Below, piece after piece: positions 32,385-41,497 of a DNA stretch of 64,000 nucleotides. Both the position numbers and the translations under genes were made by a program. Source of the DNA: Actinophytocola sp050699935 (GTDB lineage Bacteria > Actinomycetota > Actinomycetes > Mycobacteriales > Pseudonocardiaceae); assembly GCF_050699935.1 (NCBI RefSeq), contig NZ_JBOHGB010000004.1, forward strand, positions 62,001 through 126,000, in the 5' to 3' direction. Each line of letters opens with the position of its first letter. Position 1 is the stretch's first letter. The notes beneath the pieces were generated by a model, which was not told the DNA's origin, did no database searches, and saw only the letters and a list, made by a program, of their open reading frames with translations.

Positions 32385-35300
32385 TCAGGAGTCGAGGGCA
32401 GCGATGATCTCCGCCTGCTGCTCGCGATACTTGATCACGTTGGTCAGCTTGATGCGTTCGTAGCCGCGTACCAGGTCGGGCAGTTCGGCCAACTCCTGGA
32501 TGAGCGGGTGCCCCGGAGCGATGTCGAGCGCGTGCTCGATCGCATCGCGGTACTCGGAGATCAACGCGCGTTCCGTACGGCGGATGTGGGTGTAGCCGAA
32601 GGGGTCGAGTGGCGTGCCGCGAAGCCTGCGAAGTGTCCGCAACATGCGCAACACGACACGGAACCACGGGCCAAGGGTGATCTTGCCGCGCATGCCGAGG
32701 GCACACAGGATCGGCGGACGCAGGTGGTACGACATGCGCGAGCCGGCGCCGAACCGCTCCGCTACCTCGGTCCGCAGCCGTGGATCCAGGCACAGCCGTG
32801 CGACTTCGTACTCGTCCTTGTAGGCCACGAGCTTGTACAGGTTCTTTGCGACCGCCTCGGCGAGCTCGGGTGCTCGGCGTCGCACGCGCTCGACGAAGTG
32901 GGCATACTCGGCGGCGTAGGCCTCGCTCTGGTACGCGACCAGGTCGGGGATGCGGATGTCGAGCAGGCGAGCGAGTTCCGTGTCGGGTTCGGCCGCGACC
33001 ACGGACCGGATCGCCGGCGCCTCGGGAAGCGTCGACGGCAGCGCCGAGGGGCGGAGCTGGCGCGCCAAGCTCCCGGGGTCCGCGATGGCCTGGCGGCCAC
33101 GGCGAAACGCCTGGATGTTGTCGGCTACCGCGGCGCCGTTGACCTCGATGGCTCGCTCGATGCTCGCGGCGGTGACGGCGATGGTGCCGGTTTGGTACGC
33201 GGCACCCAACTGGAGGATGTTGGCGAACTGCTCGTCGTCGAACAGTGCCTGTGCGAGACCTCGCGCGTCCAGGTAGTACGTGCGCGCGGTCGCCGCGTCC
33301 AACTGCGACCGGATGCTTGCCTGGCTGGGGAACGACACGCTGGGATCGACGATCATCTGTCCCGTGGGCACCTCTGTTGTGGACACGACGGCGGTGGTGC
33401 GGCCAGGATCGGCGGCGCGCAGATGCGTCTGATCGGCACCGACCAGAACGTCACACGCAAGGTAGAGGTCGCATTCACCAGTGGTGAGCTTCGGCGCCTG
33501 CTCGACCGGTTTGGCGGTGACCTTGACGTCGGACACCACCGCCCCGCCCTTCTGAGCAAGACCGATCTGGTCCAGCGTCCGCACCTGCCACCCGTCCAGG
33601 AACGCCGCGGTCGCCAGAACCTGCGACACCGTGACCACGCCAGTACCGCCGATCCCGGTGATTCGGACGGTGAAGTCGGGCCCCGAAGGTACCGGGTTCG
33701 GGAAGGCGTCCGCCGGGAGCGCGTCGAGTACACGATGCTGCCGCCGCCCGCTGGGGACAATCGTCAGGAACGACGGGCAGTCACCGTCGAGGCAGGAATA
33801 GTCCAGGTTGCATGAGGACTGGTTGATCGCCGTCTTGCGTCCGAACTCGGTCTCGACCGGCTGAACGGAAAGGCAGTTCGACTTGACACCACAGTCACCG
33901 CAGCCTTCGCAGACCCGTTCGTTGATGAACACCTTGGCGGCCGGTGCGGACTCCTTGCCGCGGCGCCGCTTGCGGCGCTTCTCCGCGGCACACTCCTGCT
34001 CGTGGATGAGCACGGTGACCCCAGGGACCGCGGCCAGCTCGGCCTGGGTGCGCAGCAGCTCGTCACGGTGGCGGACCTCGACTCCTTTGACACGTTCAAT
34101 CTGGCCGGGCGCATCGCTGGTGATCACCACCCGCGCCGCCCCTTCCAGCAACAACAGCTGGGCCAGCTTGTGCACCGGCATGGCACCGATCGGATCCTGT
34201 CCGCCGGTCATCGCGACAGCGGAGTTGTACAGCAGCTTGTAGGTGATGTTCGCACCGGCCGCGACCGCCGCACGGACGGCAAGGCTGCCGGAGTGGGCAA
34301 ATGTCCCGTCGCCGATGTTCTGCACGAAATGACGCGGTTCGACGAACGGCGCCATCCCAAGCCATTGGGCCCCCTCGCCGCCCATCTGGGTGAGGCCCAC
34401 GACGTCCCCCACGGACTCGGGCGCCATGAACAGCGCCAACGTGTGGCATCCGATACCGGCACCCACGATCGCCCCGTCCGGGACCTTGGTCGACGAGTTG
34501 TGCGGGCAGCCCGAACAGAAGTAGGGCGTGCGGACCAGCAGTGGGAGGTCTATCCGCTCGCGTTCCCGGGACCGGACCGGCGCGAGTTCCAGGTAGCGGC
34601 CCAACCGCTTGCGCAACCCTTGGGCGATCATGTCTGGATCCAACTCCCCGAGCTCGCTGAACAGCTCCTTGCCCCAGACCGCCGGTGCGTCGCGGCGCCC
34701 GTAGAGGATCGCCTTCACGGCGGGTTCGAGGAACGCGCGCTTCTCCTCGACCACAACGATCTCGTCCAGTCCGTCGGCGAGCTCCCGCACGATTCCCGGC
34801 TCCAGGGGGTGAATCGCCCCGAGCTTCAACAGCCGGATGCCGAACTGGGTCAGGTCACTGTCCGTCAGTCCGATGGTCCGCAACGCCTGCCGAACATCCA
34901 GATAGGACTTGCCCGCCGTCACGATGCCAAGTCGGTCGTGGCCGCCGCGGCTCACGAACTGGTTGAGCCCGCTCGCCCGGATGTACTCCAGGGCCAGTGG
35001 AAGCCGAACCCGGTGCAGGCTCCGCTCCATGCGAGCGAGGTTCCCACCCAACAGCCGAGCGTCGGGCTGGTGCCGGTAGGCGCCCTCCGCCAGGGCCGGC
35101 GCAGTCCATTCACCGCGGACCACCACCGTGCCGGCCGCGTCGGCGACGTTGGCGACGACCTTCAGCGCCGACCACAATCCGCTCACGCGTGACAACTCAA
35201 CGGCATGCCGGCCCAGGTCGATGATGTCCTGTGAGTCCGCCGGGAACAGCACCGGGATAGCCAGATCGGCCAGCGCGAGCTCCGACGCCGATGGCACGCT

Positions 35301-35750
35301 CGACGACTTCGCGTTCGGATCGTCTCCGACGAAGGCCACAGCACCACCACGCGGATCGGTACCGGCGAGGTTCGCGTGACGCATGGCGTCGCTCGCCCGA
35401 TCCAGCCCTGGGGACTTGCCGTACCAGAACCCGGTCACACCATCGGTTCGCAGACCGACGCGAGCCGCCAGCTGACTTCCCATCACCGACGCGGCTGCCA
35501 GCTCCTCGTTCAAGCCGGGTTGGTGTACCACGTGGTCTATGCCCAGCAGGCCACGCCTCCGGGTCAGTTCCAGATCGAACCCGCCCAGCGGGGATCCCTC
35601 GTACCCAGAGGCGAACACGGATGTGGCCATCCCCATGCGACGATCGTGCCGGAGTCGGTCGAAGAGGACCCGTACCAACGCCTGGATACCGGTGAGATAG
35701 ACCTCGCCGTCCTCGCGCAGATACCGATCCTCGAGGCCGAACGCGTCCAT
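32385..35750 (-). CDS. Indolepyruvate ferredoxin oxidoreductase family, fused alpha-beta (1121 aa)
   Basis: The family oxidatively decarboxylates aryl-pyruvates, or related 2-oxo acids, to acyl-CoA with ferredoxin or another acceptor. The fused chain has a Pyr/ThDP domain (start to about 360), a ThDP-binding domain (about 430-590: GIGCHTLAL, GDGTFAHSG), an iron-sulfur region (CEGCGDCGVKSNC and CNLDYSCLDGDCP) and a gamma-type domain (GIGGTGVVTVSQ). The ATG at 35750 has AGGAG 8 bp upstream; an ATG at 35780 is also open. It is divergent from the Lrp/AsnC gene at 35895. Oxygen-tolerant fused forms occur in aerobes, often in aromatic amino acid or aryl-acid catabolism. Confidence 0.88.
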   Translation of the reverse strand: MDAFGLEDRYLREDGEVYLTGIQALVRVLFDRLRHDRRMGMATSVFASGYEGSPLGGFDLELTRRRGLLGIDHVVHQPGLNEELAAASVMGSQLAARVGLRTDGVTGFWYGKSPGLDRASDAMRHANLAGTDPRGGAVAFVGDDPNAKSSSVPSASELALADLAIPVLFPADSQDIIDLGRHAVELSRVSGLWSALKVVANVADAAGTVVVRGEWTAPALAEGAYRHQPDARLLGGNLARMERSLHRVRLPLALEYIRASGLNQFVSRGGHDRLGIVTAGKSYLDVRQALRTIGLTDSDLTQFGIRLLKLGAIHPLEPGIVRELADGLDEIVVVEEKRAFLEPAVKAILYGRRDAPAVWGKELFSELGELDPDMIAQGLRKRLGRYLELAPVRSRERERIDLPLLVRTPYFCSGCPHNSSTKVPDGAIVGAGIGCHTLALFMAPESVGDVVGLTQMGGEGAQWLGMAPFVEPRHFVQNIGDGTFAHSGSLAVRAAVAAGANITYKLLYNSAVAMTGGQDPIGAMPVHKLAQLLLLEGAARVVITSDAPGQIERVKGVEVRHRDELLRTQAELAAVPGVTVLIHEQECAAEKRRKRRRGKESAPAAKVFINERVCEGCGDCGVKSNCLSVQPVETEFGRKTAINQSSCNLDYSCLDGDCPSFLTIVPSGRRQHRVLDALPADAFPNPVPSGPDFTVRITGIGGTGVVTVSQVLATAAFLDGWQVRTLDQIGLAQKGGAVVSDVKVTAKPVEQAPKLTTGECDLYLACDVLVGADQTHLRAADPGRTTAVVSTTEVPTGQMIVDPSVSFPSQASIRSQLDAATARTYYLDARGLAQALFDDEQFANILQLGAAYQTGTIAVTAASIERAIEVNGAAVADNIQAFRRGRQAIADPGSLARQLRPSALPSTLPEAPAIRSVVAAEPDTELARLLDIRIPDLVAYQSEAYAAEYAHFVERVRRRAPELAEAVAKNLYKLVAYKDEYEVARLCLDPRLRTEVAERFGAGSRMSYHLRPPILCALGMRGKITLGPWFRVVLRMLRTLRRLRGTPLDPFGYTHIRRTERALISEYRDAIEHALDIAPGHPLIQELAELPDLVRGYERIKLTNVIKYREQQAEIIAALDS

Positions 35751-35894
35751 CACCGAGCTCCTCTCATCGATGACGAGCACATCGAATGATCACCACGACG
35801 CGCAACTCAAGGCGGCCGAATCCTGCGGGGGACGCAAATGTGGGACCCAAGAGAGTACTTATGCATCAGATCTTTTGCGTTATCATGACAGTCC

Positions 35895-36362
35895 ATGGCT
35901 GACGATCTTCTCGATCCAACCGATCACGAGATCTTGGCATTGCTCCATGAGGACGCGCGCAGAACGCTGTCCGACATAGCGGAGCGTGTCACTCTGTCCG
36001 TGGCGGCTGTCAAACGCCGGATCGACCGGATGCGGGGATCGGGTGTCATCACCGGATTCACCGTGCAGATCGACTACGCCAAGCTCGGCTGGGGCGTCCA
36101 GGCCTTCACTGAACTACGCTTCCTGGGCACGACCAACGTCCACGACATCGTGGCGACCGCATTGAGGATGCCCGAGACTCAGGCGGTGTTCACCATCGCC
36201 GGCGACGCGGACGCGTTGGTGTGGCTGCGCGTGCGGGACATGGTCCATCTTCAGCGCACGATCGACGAGATACGGCGCAGCCGGCGCGTCACGAGCAGCA
36301 AGACCATGATAGTGCTCGACTCCTGGTTCCGCACCCAGCAGGCGCGGCAGGACCGGCCCTAG
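35895..36362 (+). CDS. Lrp/AsnC-family transcriptional regulator
   Basis: This 155-residue regulator has an N-terminal helix-turn-helix (about 8-55; LSDIAERVTLSVAAVKRRID) and a C-terminal RAM/AsnC ligand domain (about 65-145). The family senses amino acids and related metabolites. It is divergent from the indolepyruvate oxidoreductase gene across a 144-bp AT-richer gap, which makes that gene the likely target. Its 3' end overlaps the convergent MarR gene by 4 bp. Confidence 0.88.
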   Translation: MADDLLDPTDHEILALLHEDARRTLSDIAERVTLSVAAVKRRIDRMRGSGVITGFTVQIDYAKLGWGVQAFTELRFLGTTNVHDIVATALRMPETQAVFTIAGDADALVWLRVRDMVHLQRTIDEIRRSRRVTSSKTMIVLDSWFRTQQARQDRP

Positions 36363-36997
36363 TCGCCGCGCGCGTGTGACGCCGCGCGAATGATCCTCTG
36401 CGGGACTCCTCGAAGTCCACTGTCATCCGAGAGCGACGCGAGAACTCGATCCAGAATCAGGATGAGGTCTGTCCGAGCCGTCGCGTCGACATCTTCGAAA
36501 AGGCAGTCCAGGAAGTCGAAATGACCCGGCAGGAACGGCTTCAGGAGACGCCGCCCCTCGGGTGCGATCTCGACCATCAGTGAGCGCTTGTCGCGCGAGT
36601 TGCCATTCCTGCGAACGAGCCCGTCCGAGACGAGCTCACGAACGACGGCGGACAGGTTCGGTGGTTTGACCGAGACCGCCACCGAGAGCTGACTCATCGT
36701 CAGCGGGGCCGGTGCGCGATGCAGCACCATCAAGATGTTGAACCCCGTCTGCGTGAGGCCGATGGACTCCAGCTCGTAGGACTCGGCGCTCCGGAGTGCC
36801 GAGGCGACCCTGTGCAGAAGCAGAATCATTGTCAGAGGCGCTGCGTCGAACTCCTCACCGTACTCGTTGCGGGCGCGGGCAACCTGCCGTCGCACCTCGT
36901 CATTACGCAAGTGGTCGAACACGTCCGAACTGACGATATCGCGCCCGGGATCTTCCGGACGATGCGTTGACTTTCGGGGCAGAGTCGGGTTGCTCAC
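36359..36997 (-). CDS. MarR-family transcriptional regulator (paralogue of the one at 47193-47804)
   Basis: This 212-residue winged-helix regulator has a core at about 75-165 (TMSQLSVAVSVKPPNLSAVVRELV as recognition region; RDKRSLMVEI as wing). An extended N-terminus of about 45 residues precedes it. The same layout and near-identical landmarks (a LLLHRV helix, KPPNLS/RPPNLT, PLTM, FLPGHF/FLPGHW) occur in the protein at 47193-47804, so the two are paralogues. The GTG at 36997 has a GGAGAG site and avoids overlap with the alcohol dehydrogenase gene 22 bp upstream. It probably regulates the aromatic module between the two MarR genes. Confidence 0.87.
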   Translation of the reverse strand: MSNPTLPRKSTHRPEDPGRDIVSSDVFDHLRNDEVRRQVARARNEYGEEFDAAPLTMILLLHRVASALRSAESYELESIGLTQTGFNILMVLHRAPAPLTMSQLSVAVSVKPPNLSAVVRELVSDGLVRRNGNSRDKRSLMVEIAPEGRRLLKPFLPGHFDFLDCLFEDVDATARTDLILILDRVLASLSDDSGLRGVPQRIIRAASHARGD

Positions 36998-37019
36998 TGG
37001 CGGCTCTCCTGTTGGTACG

Positions 37020-38114
37020 TCAGAAGACGATCGACGCATGCAGCGCGTCGGGGTTTGCTTCACGAGCGACCGTACGTAATGCCAAGTCGATTTCGTCCAG
37101 CCCGAAGTGGTGCGTCGACAACCGATCGAGCCCAAAACGACCCGACTCGATCATCGCGATCGCCGCGAAGACTGAGGACCTGTCGCGGCCCCATGCGCCC
37201 CGCAGAGTCAGCATCTTGTTGGCGAACCGCTCGCTGTCGAACCGCAGACCGCGCTCCGCGTGGAGCGACGGTAGTACGATCGTGGCACCGGTTCCCGCCA
37301 TCTCCATCGCGGCCTCAAGGGGCCGCAGGTCCGGGCTACTGGTCAACTCGAGGACGACGTTCGCCATTTCGCCCCTAGTGAGCCGCCGCACGACGTCGAC
37401 CTGGTCTGCCTCCTCGACGTTGATCACAGCGGTGGCGCCCAACTCCTTCGCCATCTCCAGTCTGGCCGCGTCCTGCGCCAGACCGGTGACAATGATCTGG
37501 GCGGCACCTGACGCCTTGGCGACGACGACTGCGGCAAGCCCCTCCTGGCCGGGACCCTGAATGACGATCGTGTCGCCCATCCCCGCGCCACCGACCTTCT
37601 GAATCCAGGAGATGGCGTTGCCGAGCGGTGTGAACAGGGGCACCACGGACGCCGGCACATCGGGCGACACCTTGTAGACCACGGAGTTCGGATGGAGGTA
37701 CAGGTACTCGGCATATCCGCCGTACAGCGAGGGAGCCAACATCGTCGGCGCCCCGCCGTAGAACAGTCGGTGACCATCGATCTCCCGCACACAGAGCCGA
37801 TAGTTGCCGGCTAGGCAGTTCGTGCAGTGCCCGCATGGAATCCATCGCTCGACGATGATCCGATCACCGTTGTCGATCTGCCACCTGCGAGCCGCATCGG
37901 GTCCCACTTGCTCCGCCCGACCGACGATCTCATGCCCGAGTACGACAGGAAGCTCGAACGATGTCTCACCCCGCCACACAGGGACGTCGGCCGCACAGAT
38001 GCCGCACGCCTCGATACGCATCAGGCCCGCATCCGCGCCGGGAGCCGGAATCTCGAGGTCTTGGATGTCGAAGGTCCGCGGAGCCGTCAGCACCGCCGCA
38101 CGAGCAGTTGACAC
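37020..38114 (-). CDS. Zinc-dependent alcohol dehydrogenase (MDR family)
   Basis: This medium-chain dehydrogenase of 364 residues oxidises an alcohol or polyol with NAD(P). The catalytic zinc site shows CGICAADV and GHEIVG. The structural zinc site has four cysteines in CGHCTNCLAGNYRLC (about residues 90-104), and the nucleotide-binding segment is GPGQEGLAAVVVAK. The GTG at 38114 is preferred because a TATAAT box lies in the longer frame (38173-38178, minus strand), which would put the upstream ATG (38186) outside the transcript. It lies 22 bp before the MarR gene in the same direction. Confidence 0.87.
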   Translation of the reverse strand: MSTARAAVLTAPRTFDIQDLEIPAPGADAGLMRIEACGICAADVPVWRGETSFELPVVLGHEIVGRAEQVGPDAARRWQIDNGDRIIVERWIPCGHCTNCLAGNYRLCVREIDGHRLFYGGAPTMLAPSLYGGYAEYLYLHPNSVVYKVSPDVPASVVPLFTPLGNAISWIQKVGGAGMGDTIVIQGPGQEGLAAVVVAKASGAAQIIVTGLAQDAARLEMAKELGATAVINVEEADQVDVVRRLTRGEMANVVLELTSSPDLRPLEAAMEMAGTGATIVLPSLHAERGLRFDSERFANKMLTLRGAWGRDRSSVFAAIAMIESGRFGLDRLSTHHFGLDEIDLALRTVAREANPDALHASIVF

Positions 38115-38172
38115 GTTGTCGGTACCCCCGGTCAGGAGCTGGGCCACGCCGTGGACAGGGACAGCTGTCAAC

Positions 38173-38178
38173 CTATTA
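38173..38178 (-). promoter_or_regulatory. -10 box TATAAT for the alcohol dehydrogenase/MarR unit
   Basis: The minus strand reads TATAAT about 60 bp upstream of the GTG at 38114, in an unusually AT-rich stretch for this GC-rich DNA. No convincing -35 hexamer was found at the right distance. The repeat at 38211-38242 lies immediately upstream, where an activator would bind. Confidence 0.4.
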
Positions 38179-38210
38179 TAACTCATAAGCTTGCGCCGAG
38201 ACCGGCCGAT

Positions 38211-38242
38211 GATTATGTTCGGGAACGATTATGTTCGGGAAC
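38211..38242. repeat. Perfect tandem repeat, two copies of a 16-bp unit with GTTC..GAAC arms
   Basis: The unit GATTATGTTCGGGAAC occurs twice head to tail (38211-38226 and 38227-38242). Each unit contains an inverted repeat, GTTC-GG-GAAC. It sits directly upstream of the TATAAT of the alcohol dehydrogenase unit. A related element, GTTATGGTTCAGAACGTTCC, occurs at 42351-42370 before the importer genes. It is probably an operator array, perhaps for one of the paralogous MarR proteins. Confidence 0.55.
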
Positions 38243-38323
38243 GTTCGCCACGCGATGGCCCGATGAGCTCGCCCGGCCCTCGACCACGCGGCCGGCCGGC
38301 GGTGATCGGCCTGGAGCTCGCCG

Positions 38324-38890
38324 TTGCCGCCGGCCGGCCGCGCTGTCGAGGCAATACCTCGCTGGACGATGAAGACGCGAGCAGACGACGCCGCGTGTGT
38401 CGAGGCCGCCGGCCGCCGAGGTACTACTCGGACACCAGGTGACGTACTTCGAGACGCGCACCTTGTCGACAGACTCCGCGCCGGGCTCGTCGACGCTCGC
38501 CGGGTGGCGGTCGTGGGCGCGGGCTTCATCGGTACAGAGGTAGCCGCGACGTGTCGCACGCCCGGCAAGGAGGTCTTGCTCCTGGACACGGCTACAGTCG
38601 GACCCTTCGCCTCGAGCATTGGGACAACGCGGTGGTCCGATCAGTACTCACTGCGCTTGCAGATACTCGGAATACCACGTTGCTCCGACGAGGCACGGGT
38701 GCTCGACGGTGACGTGAACGGATCCCGATTCGTCATCGAGTACCGCCACCGCGGACGCGGCACGGGTGCCGCATTGGCGAACAGTCCGGCCCACCACGCG
38801 CCGATGCACGCGGAAGTCCCGCGTGGACTGGACGCGGCCACCTCGCTGGCGGGCTGCCACCCCCTTGCGAAATCTGCTTACATCTCATAA
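38324..38890 (+). pseudogene. Degraded ferredoxin reductase (FAD/NAD-dependent, Rieske-system type)
   Basis: The open frame is too short and gapped to be functional. Codons in the middle give RRVAVVGAGFIGTEVAATC, the NAD-binding GxGxxG of ferredoxin/rubredoxin reductases. About 20 residues later the sequence jumps to WSDQYSLRLQILG and VLDGDVNGSRFVIEY, the C-terminal FAD-side motif of the same family. Roughly 180 residues that should lie between these parts are missing, and the N-terminal FAD domain is absent or scrambled. It is thus an internal-deletion remnant. It may once have served the ring-hydroxylating dioxygenase encoded nearby. The flanks 38246-38323 and 38891-39076 show no other gene. 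Confidence 0.72.
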
Positions 38891-39076
38891 CCTTCTTGTG
38901 CGGAGTACGCAACCGCGTGTCACGGCACCCGGACGTCCCGGGGTACGCATCGGCGGGCTTGCGTGTCAACCGGACACAACGGTGACCAGTCCAGTGCGAG
39001 GAAATCATCGAACGTCCACATGGGCCAGTAGTTCCGGATCACGTGAGTCCGCTGCGGCCACGCGAGGAGGAAGCCG

Positions 39077-40393
39077 GTGTGCGAGGAACACAGCCAACAA
39101 GAGTCTCTGGAGCACCAGATCGGAGCGTTCCTCTCCGAACAGCCTGGAATACGACGAACCGGGGTTGGCTTCATCGGCTACGGAGAGGTCAAGCCAGGCG
39201 ATCGCATTCTGGTCGGAGTGGACAACCACTACCACCCGGCGGTCATTAGCGGCCTGGTCGAACCGCTGCGTGAGCGAGGCGCACGGGTGGACGTCGTGAT
39301 CTCCGACATCGGCCCTGATCGCGTCTTCAATGAGACGGACGAGATCGACGTCCTCATCCGCCGCGGCTCCATCGAGATCAACCCGCGCCGGTGGGACGCC
39401 ATCCCGTGGATCGAACGCCGAGCGGCGGAGGGCGGCTACGACCTGCTCATCCACAAGAAGGGCGGCGGCATACCCGTCACAGATCACCGCTACGAGGCGG
39501 TGCCGTGGCAACAGCCAGACCAGTTCGGCGATGTCGGAAACTACTTCCCACGCGACGTGCACCGCCTTGTCAATATCAAGACCTGGGACAAGTTCTGGAA
39601 CAAGGGAGCGGGCGGCCGGGTCAAGTTGACCGATCCAGAGGGCACCGACATCGAGTACACGCTCTGGACCGGGTATCGACGGACCGGCGACGGTGTCTCG
39701 GCTCGGGCCTACTCCGAAACGCCGTTCTGGGGCCATCTCATGGGCCACGGGCCCACTCCGATCCTTCCGGAAGAAGACGCGACGGGAGTCATCGCCGGGA
39801 CGACGAACCACTTCTCACGAGCGTTCCCGCGCGTTCACCTCGAGCTGATCAACGGTCGGGTGGTCGCCGTTCACGGGGGTGGTGGCTACGGCGACGCCTG
39901 GCGCGAGCTCCTCGACGAGACCAGCGGCATCAAGTATCCCTGCTTCCCCGAGCCAGGGCTGTTCTACCTCTGGGAAGTGGCGATCGGTACCCATCCCAAG
40001 ATCCAGCGCCCGGCGAACATCAGCCACCTCAGCTCCGGCGGCTTCGAGTGGGAACGGCGGCGTTCCGGAGTGATCCACCTCGGACTGGGTAGCGCCTGGG
40101 GCGGTGACGAGGAGAAGTGGGCCGCGGAGAAGAAGGTGCCCTACGGCCATCTCCACGTACATCTGCTCTTCCCGACACTCACGATCACGACCGTAGATGG
40201 GGAAACGCTCACCGTCATCGAGAACGGCCACCTGACGGCCCTCGATGACCCTGAGGTGGTCGAGACAGCCGCGCGGTACGGCGATCCGAAGGAGGTCCTG
40301 TCCGCCCCTTGGGAGGCTCCCATTCCCGGAATATCGATGCCTGGCAGCTACAAGAAGTATGCCGCTGACCCCGCGGCGTACATCTACGCCTGA
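39077..40393 (+). CDS. M29 aminopeptidase-fold protein, distantly like 2,5-dihydroxypyridine dioxygenase (NicX)
   Basis: This 438-residue protein has an N-terminal alpha/beta domain typical of the M29 (thermophilic aminopeptidase) fold (VKPGDRILVGVDNHYHPAV, about residues 33-51). Its C-terminal part resembles the metal-binding domain (GLFYLWEVAIGTHPK, GVIHLGLGS, HLHVHLLFPTLTI). NicX, a ring-opening Fe(II) dioxygenase, has the same fold and a similar HxD/HxH-containing C-terminal segment. Ring cleavage or hydrolysis of a ring-derived compound is possible, but the function is not established. The GTG at 39077 follows a strong GAGGAGG. It starts an apparent operon with the LigB-like and methyltransferase genes. 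Confidence 0.55.
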   Translation: MCEEHSQQESLEHQIGAFLSEQPGIRRTGVGFIGYGEVKPGDRILVGVDNHYHPAVISGLVEPLRERGARVDVVISDIGPDRVFNETDEIDVLIRRGSIEINPRRWDAIPWIERRAAEGGYDLLIHKKGGGIPVTDHRYEAVPWQQPDQFGDVGNYFPRDVHRLVNIKTWDKFWNKGAGGRVKLTDPEGTDIEYTLWTGYRRTGDGVSARAYSETPFWGHLMGHGPTPILPEEDATGVIAGTTNHFSRAFPRVHLELINGRVVAVHGGGGYGDAWRELLDETSGIKYPCFPEPGLFYLWEVAIGTHPKIQRPANISHLSSGGFEWERRRSGVIHLGLGSAWGGDEEKWAAEKKVPYGHLHVHLLFPTLTITTVDGETLTVIENGHLTALDDPEVVETAARYGDPKEVLSAPWEAPIPGISMPGSYKKYAADPAAYIYA

Positions 40394-40431
40394 CGTAGAA
40401 ACGTGCCCTCCAGCGCGACGAAGGAGACCCA

Positions 40432-41493
40432 GTGGCGGAATTTCTCGCTATCGGAATGACGCACTTTCCCCTCCTCGCCGGGAGAGACGACCACATGGCC
40501 GACCTTCTCGCGTGGACGTTACGTGACCCAGACATTCCAAGCGACCTGAAGGACCCAGCCAACTGGCCGGTGGCAATGCGCGAGGAGTGGGCCGCCGACC
40601 ATGGGACCGCCGCCGCCGCGGAGCACCGCCGCGTCCTGTGCGAGGACCTGCGCAGATGCCGTCAGGCCCTCGATGCCTTCGATCCGGACCTTGTTGTGAT
40701 CTGGGGTGACGATCAATACGAGAACTTCCGTGAGGAGATCGTCCCGTCGTTCTGCGTCCTGGTCTATCCGGACCTGGACATACACCCCTTCCACCACATG
40801 AACGAGTTCGGAAATCCGAACGCGTGGGGACTCCCGGACGACATGACGATCACACTGCACGGCGACCCGAGGTCATCGCGCGCGCTCGCCGACGATCTGC
40901 TCAGGCGTGGTTTCGACGTCGCGTACTCCTATGAGAAGCGCGAGGACTCGCGATTTCCCCACGCGATCGCAAACACCCAGCTCTTCCTCGACTACGACAA
41001 CGCCGGACGAGCGTTCCCGTACAAGATTCTGCCGATCACGGTGAACTGCTATGGCCAGCACGCGATCGCTCGCCGCGGTGGTCTCGCCCGGTTCGCCGAG
41101 ATCAAGGACGAGGAGCTCGACCCCGTCGGCCCGTCACCGGCACGGTGCGTCGCCCTCGGCAAAGCGACTGCGGCGGCACTCCGAAGCTCGGACAAGCGGG
41201 TCGCGCTGGTCGCGTCGTCCAGCTGGTCACACGCCTTTCTCAACGACAAGGACTGGCATCTGTGGCCGGACACCGAAGCAGACCAGCGCCTGTACGAAGC
41301 CCTGCTCGTCGACGACTACGAGACCTTGGCCTCCGTGACCATCAAGGAGGTGGTCGAGGCGGGGCAGCACGAGATGCTCAACTGGTTCTGCATGCTTGGC
41401 GCGGTTCAAGAACTCGGCCTCGAGCGGGAGTGGTCGACCTTCCGTACCACCGACGTGTTCAACTCCAACAAGTGCTTCGCCGTGTACAAGTAG
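40432..41493 (+). CDS. LigB/class III extradiol dioxygenase-family protein with a replaced iron ligand
   Basis: This 353-residue protein has the LigB fold (protocatechuate 4,5-dioxygenase beta subunit, MhpB, DODA). The first iron ligand His is present (THFP, His11), and the Glu ligand region is intact (GQHEMLNW, Glu314). The second ligand, the His of the NDH or PDH motif, is Gln95 here, in GDDQYENF. The enzyme may bind metal differently or do a related, non-extradiol reaction. The GTG at 40432 has AAGGAGA upstream. It follows the M29-like gene by 38 bp and precedes the methyltransferase by 4 bp. Confidence 0.78.
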   Translation: MAEFLAIGMTHFPLLAGRDDHMADLLAWTLRDPDIPSDLKDPANWPVAMREEWAADHGTAAAAEHRRVLCEDLRRCRQALDAFDPDLVVIWGDDQYENFREEIVPSFCVLVYPDLDIHPFHHMNEFGNPNAWGLPDDMTITLHGDPRSSRALADDLLRRGFDVAYSYEKREDSRFPHAIANTQLFLDYDNAGRAFPYKILPITVNCYGQHAIARRGGLARFAEIKDEELDPVGPSPARCVALGKATAAALRSSDKRVALVASSSWSHAFLNDKDWHLWPDTEADQRLYEALLVDDYETLASVTIKEVVEAGQHEMLNWFCMLGAVQELGLEREWSTFRTTDVFNSNKCFAVYK

Positions 41494-41497
41494 GAAG

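Noticed and set aside
38211..38242. CRISPR repeats
   Set aside because: Only two direct copies without spacers between them and no cas genes in the window.
38324..38890. An intact 188-residue oxidoreductase gene
   Set aside because: NAD-binding and C-terminal motifs of ferredoxin reductase are brought together by loss of most of the protein, so it cannot fold as the family does.
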